Below, in pieces: positions 47,645-61,239 of a stretch of 64,000 nt of DNA. Both the position numbers and the translations under genes were made by a program. Source of the DNA: Adineta vaga. Its lineage: Eukaryota > Rotifera. The first letter of the stretch is position 1; each line of letters opens with the position of its first letter. The notes under the pieces are model-generated. The model ran no database searches, was not told where the DNA came from, and saw only the letters and a list, made by a program, of their open reading frames with translations. The stretch covers positions 12,524,001 to 12,588,000 of the forward strand of contig CP075494.1 of NCBI GenBank assembly GCA_021613535.1, read 5' to 3'.

Positions 47645-49666
47645 CGATGTTCTTTTTTTGTTGTTTTTCTATTTATAAGACTATATCACATGTGAAATTT
47701 TACAATTCTTTGTGCGTTTTTTTTTCTCTTCTTGAAAAAATTGAGCAAACATTCACACCCGTCTCTGAGGTGATGATGGAAGCAAAAAGGAAACAGAACA
47801 AATTCAAAGCTAGTGATATTTATTTTGTTTAGTATGAAAATGTAAGAGTTTATTGATTTCGTTTATTGCTGAGTTCAATAAAATGAATATGATCATATTT
47901 ATCGTTTGCAGAATTATCCAAGAAAAGCAGAAAGAGATTAAATTACCTTAATTGCAGAACTCAAAGAGGAGAAAAAAAGCATTGTTCTCGTTTCGCTCTC
48001 CTCTCTTTCTTCTTTTTTTTTCTTCGCTTCTCTTCTCTTCTCTTCTCTTCTCTTCTCCTCTTTCTTTCTCTCTGGACACTTAATCGCGAACTAGAGGAAT
48101 GCTCATCAGCCACTGTTCATAATTCAACTTAACGAATTCTCAAAGCTTTCCGTCTTTTTAAATATCACGCTATCAACAAATGTCCTTCAAATCAATGATG
48201 ACAACAAATCTATAGATTATCGAAGCTGATGGTAGTATCGAACGATTAGAAGACATTAGTATACTTTCAAGTAAGTTGTTTCATGTGAAATTCATCGATG
48301 TGCATATACCGTATCTGACAGACAGGCAATGAGAAGTCAATCGATAGTGAACAATCGAGCATGACAATTGTCTCAACTGAGTTGAACTTTCTTCTATTTT
48401 TCATTAAAAAAATCAATAGATTTGAATGAGTTGCTATTTATTAGACATGCCTAGATGACCACACAACTATTATAAGAATATTAAATATGAAGATCTTGTT
48501 TTTTTCTATAAAAAGAAAATCTATTGCATAAGGTAATGTTATGATCGTAATATTGAAATGTTGAATGAAATGTTATAGGAATAGACGACAACATGTACAT
48601 AGACAAAAGAGAAGAAGAAGTGCATTACATTTATATGAGTGATGATTGATCGTGTCTTTTGCTTTACTTATATAAATGTATGCTTGTATGTATATGTTAT
48701 TGCATCATGGATGCCGTTAGGAGATTCAAGAGCATACATTCGCATAAGATGAACACGTGCACAGTTGTTCAGACATTGTATGAAACTAAATCTTATTTCT
48801 TTCTCTTCTTTTCTTTGACTATGATTGCTGATGAGCGACGATGAGATCCCGTGTGTCATTCATCATCGTTTATATCGATCATATTCTCAGATTCTCAATT
48901 TTGTCTTTCTCATTCTCATCATTGTTAGAACAACTTTAATAGGAAAAGAATAAATTATTCTTTCGCTCGCTCTCTCCCTCTCTCTCTTCATTCGTTCTGT
49001 CTGACTTATTCAACAATCTTTTGTCTGCGTTGAGTCGTTGCATCGATTCTTTTTTATGTAATAAACCGTTCAAGTGCTTGTAGTGACTTAAAAGTTAACT
49101 CTCTCTTTTCGTCTTTGTTCTTTCTATTGTCTGCGCTTGCTGTCTATAAGGGAAAAGATGTAGAAATGAGACAGACTGAACAGTTGTTCTCTCTCTTCCA
49201 TTGTTGACATATGGCAAAAGTTACATCGAATCAAATTTCGTATAAACATATCTCGACGTCAATTAATTGTTTGATCATTAGAAGAAAAAAAGTAGCACAT
49301 ATATGATGTTGTATTTCAATGAGTAAGTGCTTTTCAATTGCGTTCAAAAAAACCGTGATTATAAACATTGATGAAGAAAAAAAAACTTTCTTTTTCGATA
49401 TAAAGACAAACAAATTCGATAGCAGACAATACATACTAGTCAAACAATAAATGAGATTTTAATTGAGAAGAAAGCGATGAAAAATCGAAATTTGTTGTGT
49501 ATCAAACACACATAACAAAAAAGAACAATCGAAATGACGTCTACTATTCAAAAGTTAATCACACCCGATGCATGTGTACATATATATATATATATATACG
49601 ATTGTCCCAAGTGTTTAGTTGTATGTATTATTCTAGACGCAATGTGGCAGACGTGCATCGATAATA
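47645..49666. other. Intergenic divergent region, no gene seen
   Basis: Between the WDR88-like gene (leftward) and the Ig protein gene (rightward). It has a (TCTTC)n tract at 48026-48060, CT tracts near 48964-48988 and TA near 49580-49600. No convincing coding frame. Confidence 0.5.
48026..48060. repeat. (TCTTC)n pentanucleotide repeat
   Basis: About seven tandem units with slight variation at the ends, in a polypyrimidine-rich stretch upstream of the WDR88-like gene. Confidence 0.85.
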
Positions 49667-50872
49667 ATGTTCAACTTATCATTTCAAAGATTTGCTGATT
49701 TTGTCATATTTTATTTCTTTTTCTTCGCGAACTTTAGTAAGTAACGAGTCCATGGGGAATTATGATCATTAGCTTCTTTTTCTTCTTCTTACATTTTAGT
49801 TTCAATTACAAATGGATCGACAACGACAACAATAATCGATGTGGTCTGTGGAACGGATGTTGAACTAACATGTCCAATTCGTTCAATAAAAAAATCCGAT
49901 GAAGTGGTATGTCCTTGTTCTTCTTGGAAAATTCCGATTTCCCAAGAAAGATAAATATCTTGAATTTTAGATTTCATGGTTTCGACCAAATTCATCACAG
50001 AATCATTTAACTTTTATTGCTATTGGTGATATTCTTCTCCCGGAATATGCCGCGATCAGTCGTTTTAATCTCATTTCCTCTTCATCATCAATCTCACGTT
50101 TATTAATAAATAATATTCTACCTGAAGATCAAGGTTATTATAGATGTAAATCAAGTTCAACTGGTCAACATAGTATTAAATTAATTGTTAATTGTATGTT
50201 TGATTTTAAAGAATGTAAGGAACACAATGTATAAAGAGTTTTTCTTTTAGCTCAACCATACCTTTCTCCATCGTCACCCATTCTTTTATATCCGGTCAAT
50301 CGAACATTTTCTATCACGTGTTCATTATTATGTGAAGAATCGATTGAACTTAATCAATTAAGTTGGTTGGTTAATGGACATGCATTAAGCGAAGATCGAC
50401 ATCAATTTTCCATTGAAACAATATCTTTTAATACACAACGTTTAACAATTTTTTTAAATAAGAAAGCCAATCATTTTAGTCAAGCAAATTATACATGTAG
50501 ATATAATGGAAAAGAATCTTCAGTAGTCGTTAGAAAACGGACTAGTACGTATTTGTTGTATTTTATTTTAATCTAGATTGATTTGAAATCAGTTAAGACT
50601 AGCGACAGGCTGAGTGAGACATTTTCGGTATAGCAAAAAATAGTTGTTGACTAGTGTTAGTACTGTTCTATTCATTCTTGCTTGGAATGTTTCTTTTTAT
50701 TCTTATTATTTTAGAAGAAGAATTACATCGTTTACCACGTCAAGAAGGTTCATCTGCTGCTTATTTACTTCAAACTGCATTTGATACAGGTCATACACAT
50801 TATCAAACTACACACAAATATCTTCTACTATTTTTGTTGCTATTATTGAAAATAATTTCTCGTGCAATATAA
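49667..50872 (+). CDS. Two-Ig-domain surface protein, probably GPI-anchored
   Basis: Five exons (49667-49736, 49800-49906, 49971-50193, 50251-50544, 50715-50872) give 283 residues. The start gives a hydrophobic signal peptide (FVIFYFFFFANF). Ig domain 1 has Cys at VELTC and YYRC with the W in ISWF and the D-Q-G-Y-Y-R-C motif. Domain 2 has SITC and YTC with LSWLVNG. A stalk follows, then a C-terminal hydrophobic run (YLLLFLLLLLKII) ending four residues later with no cytoplasmic tail, the layout of a GPI-attachment signal. Such proteins mediate cell-surface recognition; the partner is unknown. Exon phases are the 1-1 type usual for Ig modules. The exact GPI site cannot be fixed by eye. Confidence 0.75.
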
Positions 50873-50939
50873 TTCAATAATCACAAAATTGTATTGTTGA
50901 TGTTGTTGGTTTTTTAGTGCCTTATTTTAAAATACATTT

Positions 50940-51648
50940 TTAAATTGAATTGTGTGATGAAGATGAAAGTATATTCAATGTTGTTTGTAATGTTCGATAA
51001 GTAAAATCAATATGATTGGCATTTGTATCTGCTATTGTTGTCGATCGACTATTAAGAATAGTTTGAAGTTTTCGAATCGTTTCTTCAATTAGAAATTTCT
51101 TTTCAGTTTCATTCAATGAATCCGTATCACATGAAAGATCAGTCATATTTCCATCTGATGTATTGATTTTCCAAACGAGCATATGATTGGAATGATATTG
51201 ATTATCATTCAAAGCATTTTGTTCATCTGATGAAAGACTTAAATTGATTGTTATTTGAAAGATTTGATTTGTCTGAGAATTTTTAACGATATCAAGTTGT
51301 TGTTGATGTTTTATTTCTGTACATTTCGTACAGAGAGAACGATGAGATCGACTAGAAAAGTGAGGACGACCGCGACGTGCTAACGGTAAAAATGAACCCG
51401 ACGAAGGATTTGATCGAAGAAGACAACAACAATCACGTTCTAGTTGAAAAGAAAATAATCAATATAATCTTTATTGGAAATAATTTTTTACCTTGTTTAT
51501 GTAAAATTGTTAACAATTCTATATTTGAATGATTTTCACATGAAGTTTGATTGATTTTTAATGTGTACAATGCTTGATTAACATCTGTGAATGTTAATTC
51601 ACGATATAAATCATCGAATTTATCATCATTTTCATTGTTCAATTCCAT
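50940..51648 (-). CDS. Unknown soluble protein
   Basis: Two minus-strand exons (51648-51492, 51439-50940) encode 218 residues. The N-terminal part is acidic and helical (DDLYRELTFTDVNQALYTLK). A Cys-rich basic patch follows (ERDCCCLLRS, LARRGRPHFSSRSHRSLCTKC), then a Ser/Asn-rich C-terminus with a helical stretch (EKKFLIEETIRKLQTIL). There is no signal peptide or membrane segment. I do not recognise the family. The gene converges on the Ig protein gene with only 67 bases between stop codons. Clean splice sites and frame support reality. Confidence 0.6.
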
Positions 51649-53054
51649 AGTTGATCTTTTCAAGAAAATAATACAATTCTAATGAAGATTTATTGAACAA
51701 ACTCGATTTAATTCGTTCGTATACCTTTACAAATTGAACTTTAACGTTTATATATCGTTGTCTTTGTATTTCATAAGATGTTTGGTTCTTTTTAACCTGT
51801 TTGAAAGAATAAGAATAAGAGAAAAGAAATGTGTACGTTGGATCTCTTTTTTTTCTCTCTTTTTGGTTGTCATACGAATTTACAGTTGGCAACCGTGATA
51901 CCAATTTCATTGTTCTTACGCAAACATACATTCGTATACTGTATATATCGTTGTATTCGAACATGCATAACTGTATGAACGGAGCGAAAAGAAATAATTA
52001 TAGTTTTTATAAGACAAGCCTTGTACGTGAAGTCTTGTTCGTTACTGTTTTTCATTGAATGGAAAAAGAAAATAAACATGTTATAAAATTAATATTTGCA
52101 ATAGAACATAGTTTTTATCTATAGATCAAGAGACAATGAAAGTATGATTTATATCGATCTAAACGGATTCTGTTATCAACAAGAAATTTTCATCATGTTT
52201 CAAGTCTATGAATTAATTATATCAGATTAATCTTTCTACTGTTGAATCAATTTCTCATATTTCTTTAATATTGTTCATGGAACGACAAATAAGATAATAA
52301 GTTAATCAGTTTTTGTCAAGATTCTGTAACTGAACATGATTATATTGAGCAGAATATCAGAGATAATTTTGATTATAGATGTTTTCATTCCAGAAAATAG
52401 TCATGAGTGAAAGATGTAGGCTACGATTAGAAATATTGATGAATTTGTTTAATTGTCAGAAATAAGTGAAATTATCTCTTGTCACGACATAAAGTCGAAA
52501 TATCGCCACAACTACCTGTTGTATCAGCAGTTAGCGACATCTGTCTAAATCATCTTTTAAAATATAAAGGAAACTATTGGTAAGATCATTTAATCAACTA
52601 TTTTTTTTTCGATATTTTCTAACTTGATCTGTATGGTTAATCACATCGATCAAGGAATATGTCAATGGTTGAAAAAGACATGTCGGAATCCAAGTTATAT
52701 CACATAGTCATATAGTATTGGTAATGGTGCCCTACTCTGCCTCTGCCCTCCTTCCTTCGTTCGTTCCTTCTGTTTGTGTATGTATCTCATCTCTCTGTCT
52801 TCGTCCCGTTCTATCTTCTATGCGATTCCTATGTCTCTGTCTCTGTCTCTGTCCCTCTCTCTCTCTCTATCTCTCGTTATGGGGTCGACCAAACGATCGA
52901 CGTCAGAATGACTGAACAAACATCTGACCTTCTTCTATTGACTATAATTTGAGTTGTTATTTATTATTTTCTTGACGAAAGATTTTTTGTCTTTCAATAA
53001 ATAAATAAATAAATAAATAAAACAATCAATAAGATATTTATTCAATACTCTAGC
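51649..53054. other. Divergent promoter region upstream of the Mask-like gene
   Basis: It contains pyrimidine-rich CTGTCT/CT repeats near 52795-52875 and an (AAAT)n tract at 52996-53022. A pyrimidine-rich acceptor ends in AG at 53052-53053, one base before the ATG at 53055. No coding frame is supported. Confidence 0.5.
52996..53022. repeat. (AAAT)n microsatellite
   Basis: About six tandem AAAT units roughly 35 bases upstream of the Mask-like start codon. Confidence 0.85.
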
Positions 53055-56000
53055 ATGAACAATGGCTCTTTGCCTCTAAAAGGCAATAATTCTCGAACAA
53101 CAACAACAACAACAACATCAATCACTGATCAGTCATTACGAACATCATTATTACGAACTACAAATCAAGATATTCCACTCGATCTAACCGACGTTTCAAT
53201 TCTATCGGTTGGTCTTTCACGTTATCAACATCACGATCACGGCATGTTAACTGATGATGAGGATGACGATGATGATAATGAAGTTGTAAGAATAAATCTA
53301 TTGTTCAATAAAATAAGAAAATTTACACGAAAATCATTTAATTATTTAGGTAGAAACTAGTGATGAAGAAGATGATGATGATGACGATGATGATGATCAT
53401 CATCATCATCAATTTCCAAATCATTCACGAACAACATTATTAAATAATACAAATAATAATAATAATGATGATATGGATCTTGGTTTGATTGATCCTGATA
53501 CTCAAGCAAAACTAGCTGCTATTCTTGAAGCTACAGGTATAACAAATTCTCCTATTCCAGAAGATTTCTGGCGTGATCAACAAGTTGTACGTTTACTAAC
53601 AAGTAGTGTAACAAATAATCTAAATGGTTTACATGAAATAGCCAATGCTATTTCATCATCAAATGCAAATCTTAATTCACATCAAGATAAAAAATCGAAA
53701 TCAATCAATAAAGATACGTATGTTCAAACTTTAAACGATTCAAAAAAAAAAGAACAAAATTTTGCTTATGAATATTTTTCATTAATTTAGATCTGGAACA
53801 TTTGTTCGTGCTTGTGTTAAAAATGATATTCATACTGTAGAAAAAATTTTACAAGCAACAAATGGAAAAGAACATTTAAATGATGTTAATGAAGATGGTG
53901 ATAGTGTTCTAGCTCTTGCATGTTCAAATGGTTATACTGATCTTGTACGATTGTTACTCACAACTATACCTGACATTGATATTGATGATCGAGGAACAAA
54001 ACAAGATTGTACACCATTAATGGAAGGTAAGAAATCAATCGAGAAATACAAAGATCAATCTAACATTTCTTTCTTCATTTATAGCATGTAATGCTGGTCA
54101 TTATGAAATTGTTGAACTTTTATTAAAACATAATGCAAATGTAAATATACAATCAACATCAGGAAATACAGCGCTACATTATTCAGCAGGAGGAGTAAGA
54201 AAAAAGGAATTTTTTTCAAAGTGAATCATTGATTATTGTGTCGTTTTTAGGGTTATGCAGATATTGTTCGACTTCTACTTGAACATGGTGCTAAAGTAGA
54301 AGAAACCAATGAAAATGGACATACTCCTCTGGTGAATAGAATTTGCTATTGGAAAATGAAAAGACAATTACATTGTTTTTAGATGGAAGCAGCCAGCGGT
54401 GGTCATGTAGAAGTTGCTCGTGCATTACTTGATCATGGTGCTGGTGTGAATACACATTCGAATGATTCGAAAGATAGTATGCTAGAAGAAATTTATTGAT
54501 ATGAATAAATCTAAAATTTCTATTTTAATAGAAAATGGAAATGATAGTAAACAACATAAAACAGATGAAATGCATACAGGTAACTTAGAAACAAGAATTC
54601 TATACTGAAAATGGGACGAGTCTTTAACTTTGTATGTACAAAGAAAAAATCAAATTCTATATTTATATTTTTAGCTTTAATGGAAGCCTGTATGGATGGT
54701 CATGTTCAAGTTGCAAAATTATTACTTGATCATGGTGCAGATGTGAATATGCCACCAGATAGTTATGAAAGTCCACTAACATTAAGTGCTTGTGGTGGTC
54801 ATATTGAATTAGCTTCGTTACTTATTGAACGAGGTGCTAATTTAGAAGAAGTTAATGATGAAGGATATACACCATTAATGGAAGGTTTGTAACTTTTTTG
54901 GTTGTGATGTACAAACAAAAATGAATCTGATTGTTTTTAAAACTAATTTTCAGCTAGTCGAGAAGGACATGATGATCTTGTAAATTTACTTGTTTCACAA
55001 GGTAAAATTTCGATATATATATATATATATATTTATTTGTATAACGAGATAACTAATTGTGATTTAGGTGCTGATGTTAATCGAACAACTGAAGATACAC
55101 AAGAAACAGCATGTATGTTTCAAATCTTCATTTATCGAATGATTTGCAATTGAATGAAATTGTTTTCTAGTAACATTAGCATGTGCTGGTGGATTTTTGG
55201 ATGTTGCAAAGATCCTTATATCTCATGGTGCAAATGTCAATTTAGGTCAATCAACTCCTCTAATGGAAGCATCTCAAGAAGGTCATATTGAATTAGTCCA
55301 ATATCTCATACAAAATAGTGCTGATGTGAATCAGACAACACCAGCTGGAGAAACTGGTAAAATATTGTTTGTTTTGATTGTCTTCTATATTGAAAATTTA
55401 GCTTTGGCGTATGCATGTGAAAGTGGACATACTGAAGTCGCAGAAATTCTTTTCAATTCCGGTGCACATATTGATCAAACTGAAAATGAAGGACGAACAC
55501 CACTGATGAAAGCTGCTCGAGCTGGACATACATGTACAGTACGATATTTGATTTCAAAAGGTATGATCGATAGAAAACAACAATAAGTAATAATCAACTT
55601 GCTTTGCTATCAGGAGCGGATGTGAATCGATCAACAAATAGTAATGATTCAACTGTTCTTTCATTGGCATGTGCCGGTGGTCATCTAGAAGTCGCCTCTC
55701 TCTTACTCAAACATGGTTCTGATCCAAATCATCTTCTTAAAGTAAATTCTTTCTTTAAAAACTCAATTCTTTCAAGATAAATTCGTCGTTCTAGGATCGA
55801 TCAAATTGTTTAATTGAAGCTGCTAAAGGTGGTCATACAGAAATAGTAAAATTATTACTTGAATATCCTAAAAGTGTTACACAACGAACAGCTCCAGTAA
55901 ATTCAATTGAACCTTCGACCAATGACGATGATGAAGAAAGAGAAGAAGAAATTTCAACCACTACTATATCGAATTCCTTTCCAGGTTTGTTTGTTTGTTC

Positions 56001-59000
56001 AACTTATTTTTTCCCTGTAATATTTTTTGTTCGAATTGAATCATGATTCATTTAAATAGAGGACAACAAACGATCGTCTCAAACCTCAAATTCACCTATT
56101 CAATTGCTGAAAAGTTTACAAAAGATTGTTCCCAGAAATATTCTTGATGTTCTTCAAACGGGTGTCAATGAATCAACAAAATTACATACTAATAATGACA
56201 TCAAAGGTTTCATTCGATGGAAACGAAAATAATGTGTGATCTTATTGAAATTTTTCTTTAGATAATTCAACACAATCAGAATCGAGTAATGATCGATTAT
56301 CATCATCGAATTCAAACGATGAAAAATGTCAATCATCAGTGATATCCATTCAAAATTCTGAATTAAATACTACTCAACAAGCAAAAAAACTTCAAATACT
56401 CGGTAAGTTATTAATTCGATTCTCTTTTTTTATAGAACAATTAGATGAATCTGATTTTTATTATTGTTTTAGAACAACTTCAACATGTTGAAAAAGAGTT
56501 ACATGATAAAGCTCAACAACATTTGAAAATGAATCAAGAATATCGACAGCATGTTAATGAATATGTGACTTCTAATCCAATTCTTCCTTGTTCTTCTTCT
56601 TCTTCTTCTTCCTCTTCTTCAACAACAACTACTGGAAAAAAGAAACGAACAACTTCGTCATCTTCGACATCAAGTTCATCATCAGCAACTTCTTCATCGT
56701 CATCAACTGCTAAACAGGATGATCAAACAATTACTACAAATCTACCATTATCCCTTCCACCACAAACAATCAATTTCTTTTCATCACCAACTATTGAATC
56801 AAATTCATCATCATCATTGTCATCAAATAAATCGAATATGCCACCATTGTATCACAATCAACATCATCCAAAAACGAAAAAATCTTTTAATCGACAATTA
56901 ACTAAATTCGATCGTCGATTAGAACAACATTTACATGTGAATCAAACTCATCTAGATGAAATGAATCTACATTTTACGAATTTAAAACTACTTTCTTCAA
57001 CGCAACCATCATCGTCTCTTTCATCAACTGATTGTTTAACAGTATCAAGTCCAACGAAACTTCCCATGCGTATTAATACCGATACACAAAAAGCTCTTGA
57101 ACATTTACGTGAATTAGCAAGTAATCCATCAGCTCTAGAACAAATACAAACATTAACGAATAATCCAAATTTAATGCATCAAATCAAAAAGATTGCAAAT
57201 CAATCATTTATTGAACAATTAAAAACATTACCACCATTTGCACCAGCAAATTTACCACACACAACGAATGAATTATTGGTTGTAGAAAATAAATCTCAAA
57301 ACGAAAATCATGAACAAAGTAAGTTTCATACAACTTTTGTGGAACTCAATGGTTACTAATGTATTTCGTTTTTTCTCAGCAGTAGGCCATACTGAACCAG
57401 TTAGTTATTCACAGTCCAAATCAACACTACTGCCAGTCACATCTTCAGCTCAAATCTCTTCTCTACAACAGTCATCTACGATTCAAAGTTTAAATAGAGA
57501 GAACAATCATCAATCATCATCGCCTTCAGTGAACGATCTTTCATATCCTTCTGTAACTAATATAAACAGTTCATCACATGCAATGTGTTGTGCTGAATGT
57601 CCATCACATGGATCAAATGGTCAAAATACTACTCTGTCTCATTTACGTTTTCAAAATCGAATTGATGTTGATTGTGAAACTGAATCAAATCATGACACAG
57701 CATTAACTTTATCATGTGCCGGTGGTCATGAAGAACTCGTTTCTTTACTATTACAACGTGGTGCCAATATTGAACATCGTGATAAAAAAGGTTTTACACC
57801 ATTGATTCTTGCAGGTATGAATGGATTTTTTTTCTTTGAAAACAAAGATGATGAAATCTTTTCTAGCGACTGCTGGCCATGCTAATATTGTTGCAAGATT
57901 ACTTGATAATGGTGCGATTATTGAAGCTCAATCCGAAAGAACAAAAGATACTGCATTATCATTAGCATGTAGTGGTGGACGACAAGAAGTTGTTGAAGTT
58001 CTGTTGAAAAAAGGAGCAAATCGTGAACATAGAAATGTTTCGGATTATACTGGTAAATATTCGATTTGATCTGAAAAAGAAAACTTCATTTTATTCGAAT
58101 AGCTTTGAGTCTTGCTGCATCGGGTGGATATGTGAATATCATACGATTACTATTAAATTACGGTGCAGAAATTAATTCAAGGTAAATTAAATATCTTTAT
58201 TCGAAATTTATAAACTATTTTATACGTATTGTTTTTAGGACGGGTAGTAAATTAGGAATAACTGTAAGTATTGTTGATTACTTACAGAATAAAATAGTAT
58301 TCTTATTATTCTTTTGTAGCCATTGATGCTTGCTTCCATGAATGGACATGTTGCTGCTGTTAAACTTCTATTAGATATGGGTTCTGATATAAATGCACAA
58401 ATTGAAACCAATCGAAATACAGCATTAACATTGGCTTGTTTTCAAGGACGAGCTGAAGTTGTTTCTTTATTGGTCGATCGTAAAGCAAACATTGAACATC
58501 GAGCAAAAACTGGTTTAACACCTCTGATGGAATCTGGTAAGGAAGATTGTATATGTCATCGACGAGGAAAAATATAACGATCTATTTCATTTTCTAGCAT
58601 CCGGTGGTTATGTTGATGTAGGTCGTGTACTATTAGAACGTGGAGCAGATGTCAATGCATTACCAGTACCAACATCGAAAGATACTGGTATGTAGAACGA
58701 GAATTAAAATAAATATTTGCATTCTGTATTTTTCTTTGTAGCGTTAACCATTGCTGCTGATAAAGGTCATCATAAATTTGTTGAATTACTACTTCTGTAT
58801 GGTGCTACCATCGATGTTCGAAATAAAAAAGGTGCCACACCATTATGGCTTGCTTGTAACAATGGTCATCTCGAAGTTGCGCAATTACTTATATCTCGTT
58901 TTGCTGATCCTGATTCCAATGATTCACGAAAAGTGTCTTGTTTAATGGCTGCTTTTCGTAAAGGAAATGCTAAAGTGGTAAAATATTTAGTTCGTCAAGT

Positions 59001-61204
59001 TCGACAATATCCATCTGATGCAGATTGTCGTCGTCTAATTAGTACAATCACTGATAAAGTAAGAAAAAATTCAACTATATCTTTTACTCTTATATGAATA
59101 CAAACGGTTTTCCTCTGTAGGATTTATTGAAAAAATGTCAAGCATGTATGGATCAAATCATATCTGCTAAAGAACGTCAAGCAGCTGAAGCAAATAAAGC
59201 TGCGAATAGTCTATTGAAAGAAATTGATATGGAAAAATCTCGTGAAGAAACACGAAAAGTTGCAGCAGCAAAAAAACGTGAAAAACGTAAAGCAAAAAAG
59301 AAGGGTAAACAAAAATCAACAACGAATACTGATGAACAACAGGAGCAAGAAGCAGAACCAGATGAAGTCGAAGAAGAACAAGAACTTAATGAAAATCAAG
59401 AAATCCCTTTATCAATAACAACACCGATACCAGATCTTGATTATGGTCTTCGGTTGAAAATATTTACAAGAGAGGAAGAAGAAATACTTAGTAAATCTCA
59501 TTCACCTGAACCAACACCACCTCCATCTCTTCCACCAACAGTCCCTTCAACTTCCGTGTCCAAACAGTCTACAAATAGTAATAAGAAGAAGAAAACGAAT
59601 ACAATGACACGTAAAATTGAAAGACATCAAGAAAATCTCGTATCAAAAAATAAACAACAAGAAGCATCATCAACAACTAGTGGAGTAACTGCACCAACTG
59701 TTGATGATGGTTGGCAAGAAGTGATTGGTAAACAGAAGAAAATAACTATTCCACATGAAGAATATTTACGAGTTGTTGGACGAAATGGATCAAATTTAAA
59801 TGTTCTACGTGAAGTCACTGGTGCGTCTCTTGATATAGAAAATAAACGAGCAATTGGAGATAAAACAATTTTAATCAAGTAAAACTTGTTTGTTTATTTA
59901 TTTTTTTGTATATATTATTATTCTATTTCGTAGAGGAAATTGTGATTCGATTAAACATGCTTATCAATTGCTAACGGCATTACTGAAAGATTCTGAAATA
60001 GAACTAATCGATCTTTTATCAACAAATAATGAAAATCAAAAAACAAAGTCAAGATCAATGACTGTAACAACTACGAATGAAAATACTAATAATCTTGACG
60101 AAACAACTAAAATACAAAGGACCAATAGTACAAATTATGGACCAAGGCTGCAAACTAATGGTAAATAAGATCATAATATCATATTTTGAGCACTGAAATA
60201 AATTAATAATGTCGTATAATTTAATTTGTTTAGAATTGTCAACACCAGATATACATGTCTTTATTCCGTCATCGAAATCAACAGCAAGTAATAGTCGTTC
60301 GTCAAGTAAAAAAGTAACAACAACAGCGGTAGGAATAACAAATTCATCGACGAATTCTGGTCGTTCGACATCATCATCATCATCATCGACAGTAAAATAT
60401 TCTCAACCATTAACAGCAACAGGTGCAACATGGGTCAATTCGAATCGATCAAATCGCGGTACATCCTCATCATCCATAACAAATTTCGCATCGTCACATA
60501 TACCAAATACAACAACACCATGGAATCATCAACAAGTATCATCAAAATCTTTTTCAGTTTATAATAAAACGTCCAATTCTAATCATTATTCAACAAATCA
60601 ATCTAATCCGTCAGCATCATATCATTATCCATATTCCAATATGAATTCTAGTAATAATCATAATCATCATGATCACGTAAGCAAACAAGGTACTACGTCG
60701 AGTAAACAGTATGCAACAAATTATCAACAAAAAAATGAACATATAGCACCAATTGATACGATTATCGTTCAACCATCACCGACTCCTTTAGTTCCATCAC
60801 AACCAGGTCATCGAATACCGAAACCATCAATGTCATCGGCAACATCGGATTCTGTTTCATCACCTCCATCATCTTCTTTGCTTGTGGTTTCGTGTCCTAC
60901 ATCTACTCGAACAAATGTTACAGTAACTGGTGAATATAATCCATTTGCTTCGAATATTCTTACAACATCAATTGTTGATGTATTAACAAAAACAAAAGAA
61001 CCAATTGCAACTGCTGATGAATTCAATGCAACTTCAGCGACAAAAATGAATTTTGCTAATGTTGCAAAAATGAATGTATCTACGAAAACAGCTCATCATG
61101 AACCGATTGTTATTACCATGGATGAACCGACTTCACCACCACTGCCTGATCCAAAAATTGCACCTGGATATCGTGGTCCATCAAGTGCTGGAACAACACC
61201 AGTA

Positions 61205-61239
<35 letters not shown>

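Noticed and set aside
55230-55262. Possible AG/GT boundary in the Mask-like gene near 55245
   Set aside because: The frame continues smoothly through two ankyrin repeats, so no intron is needed.
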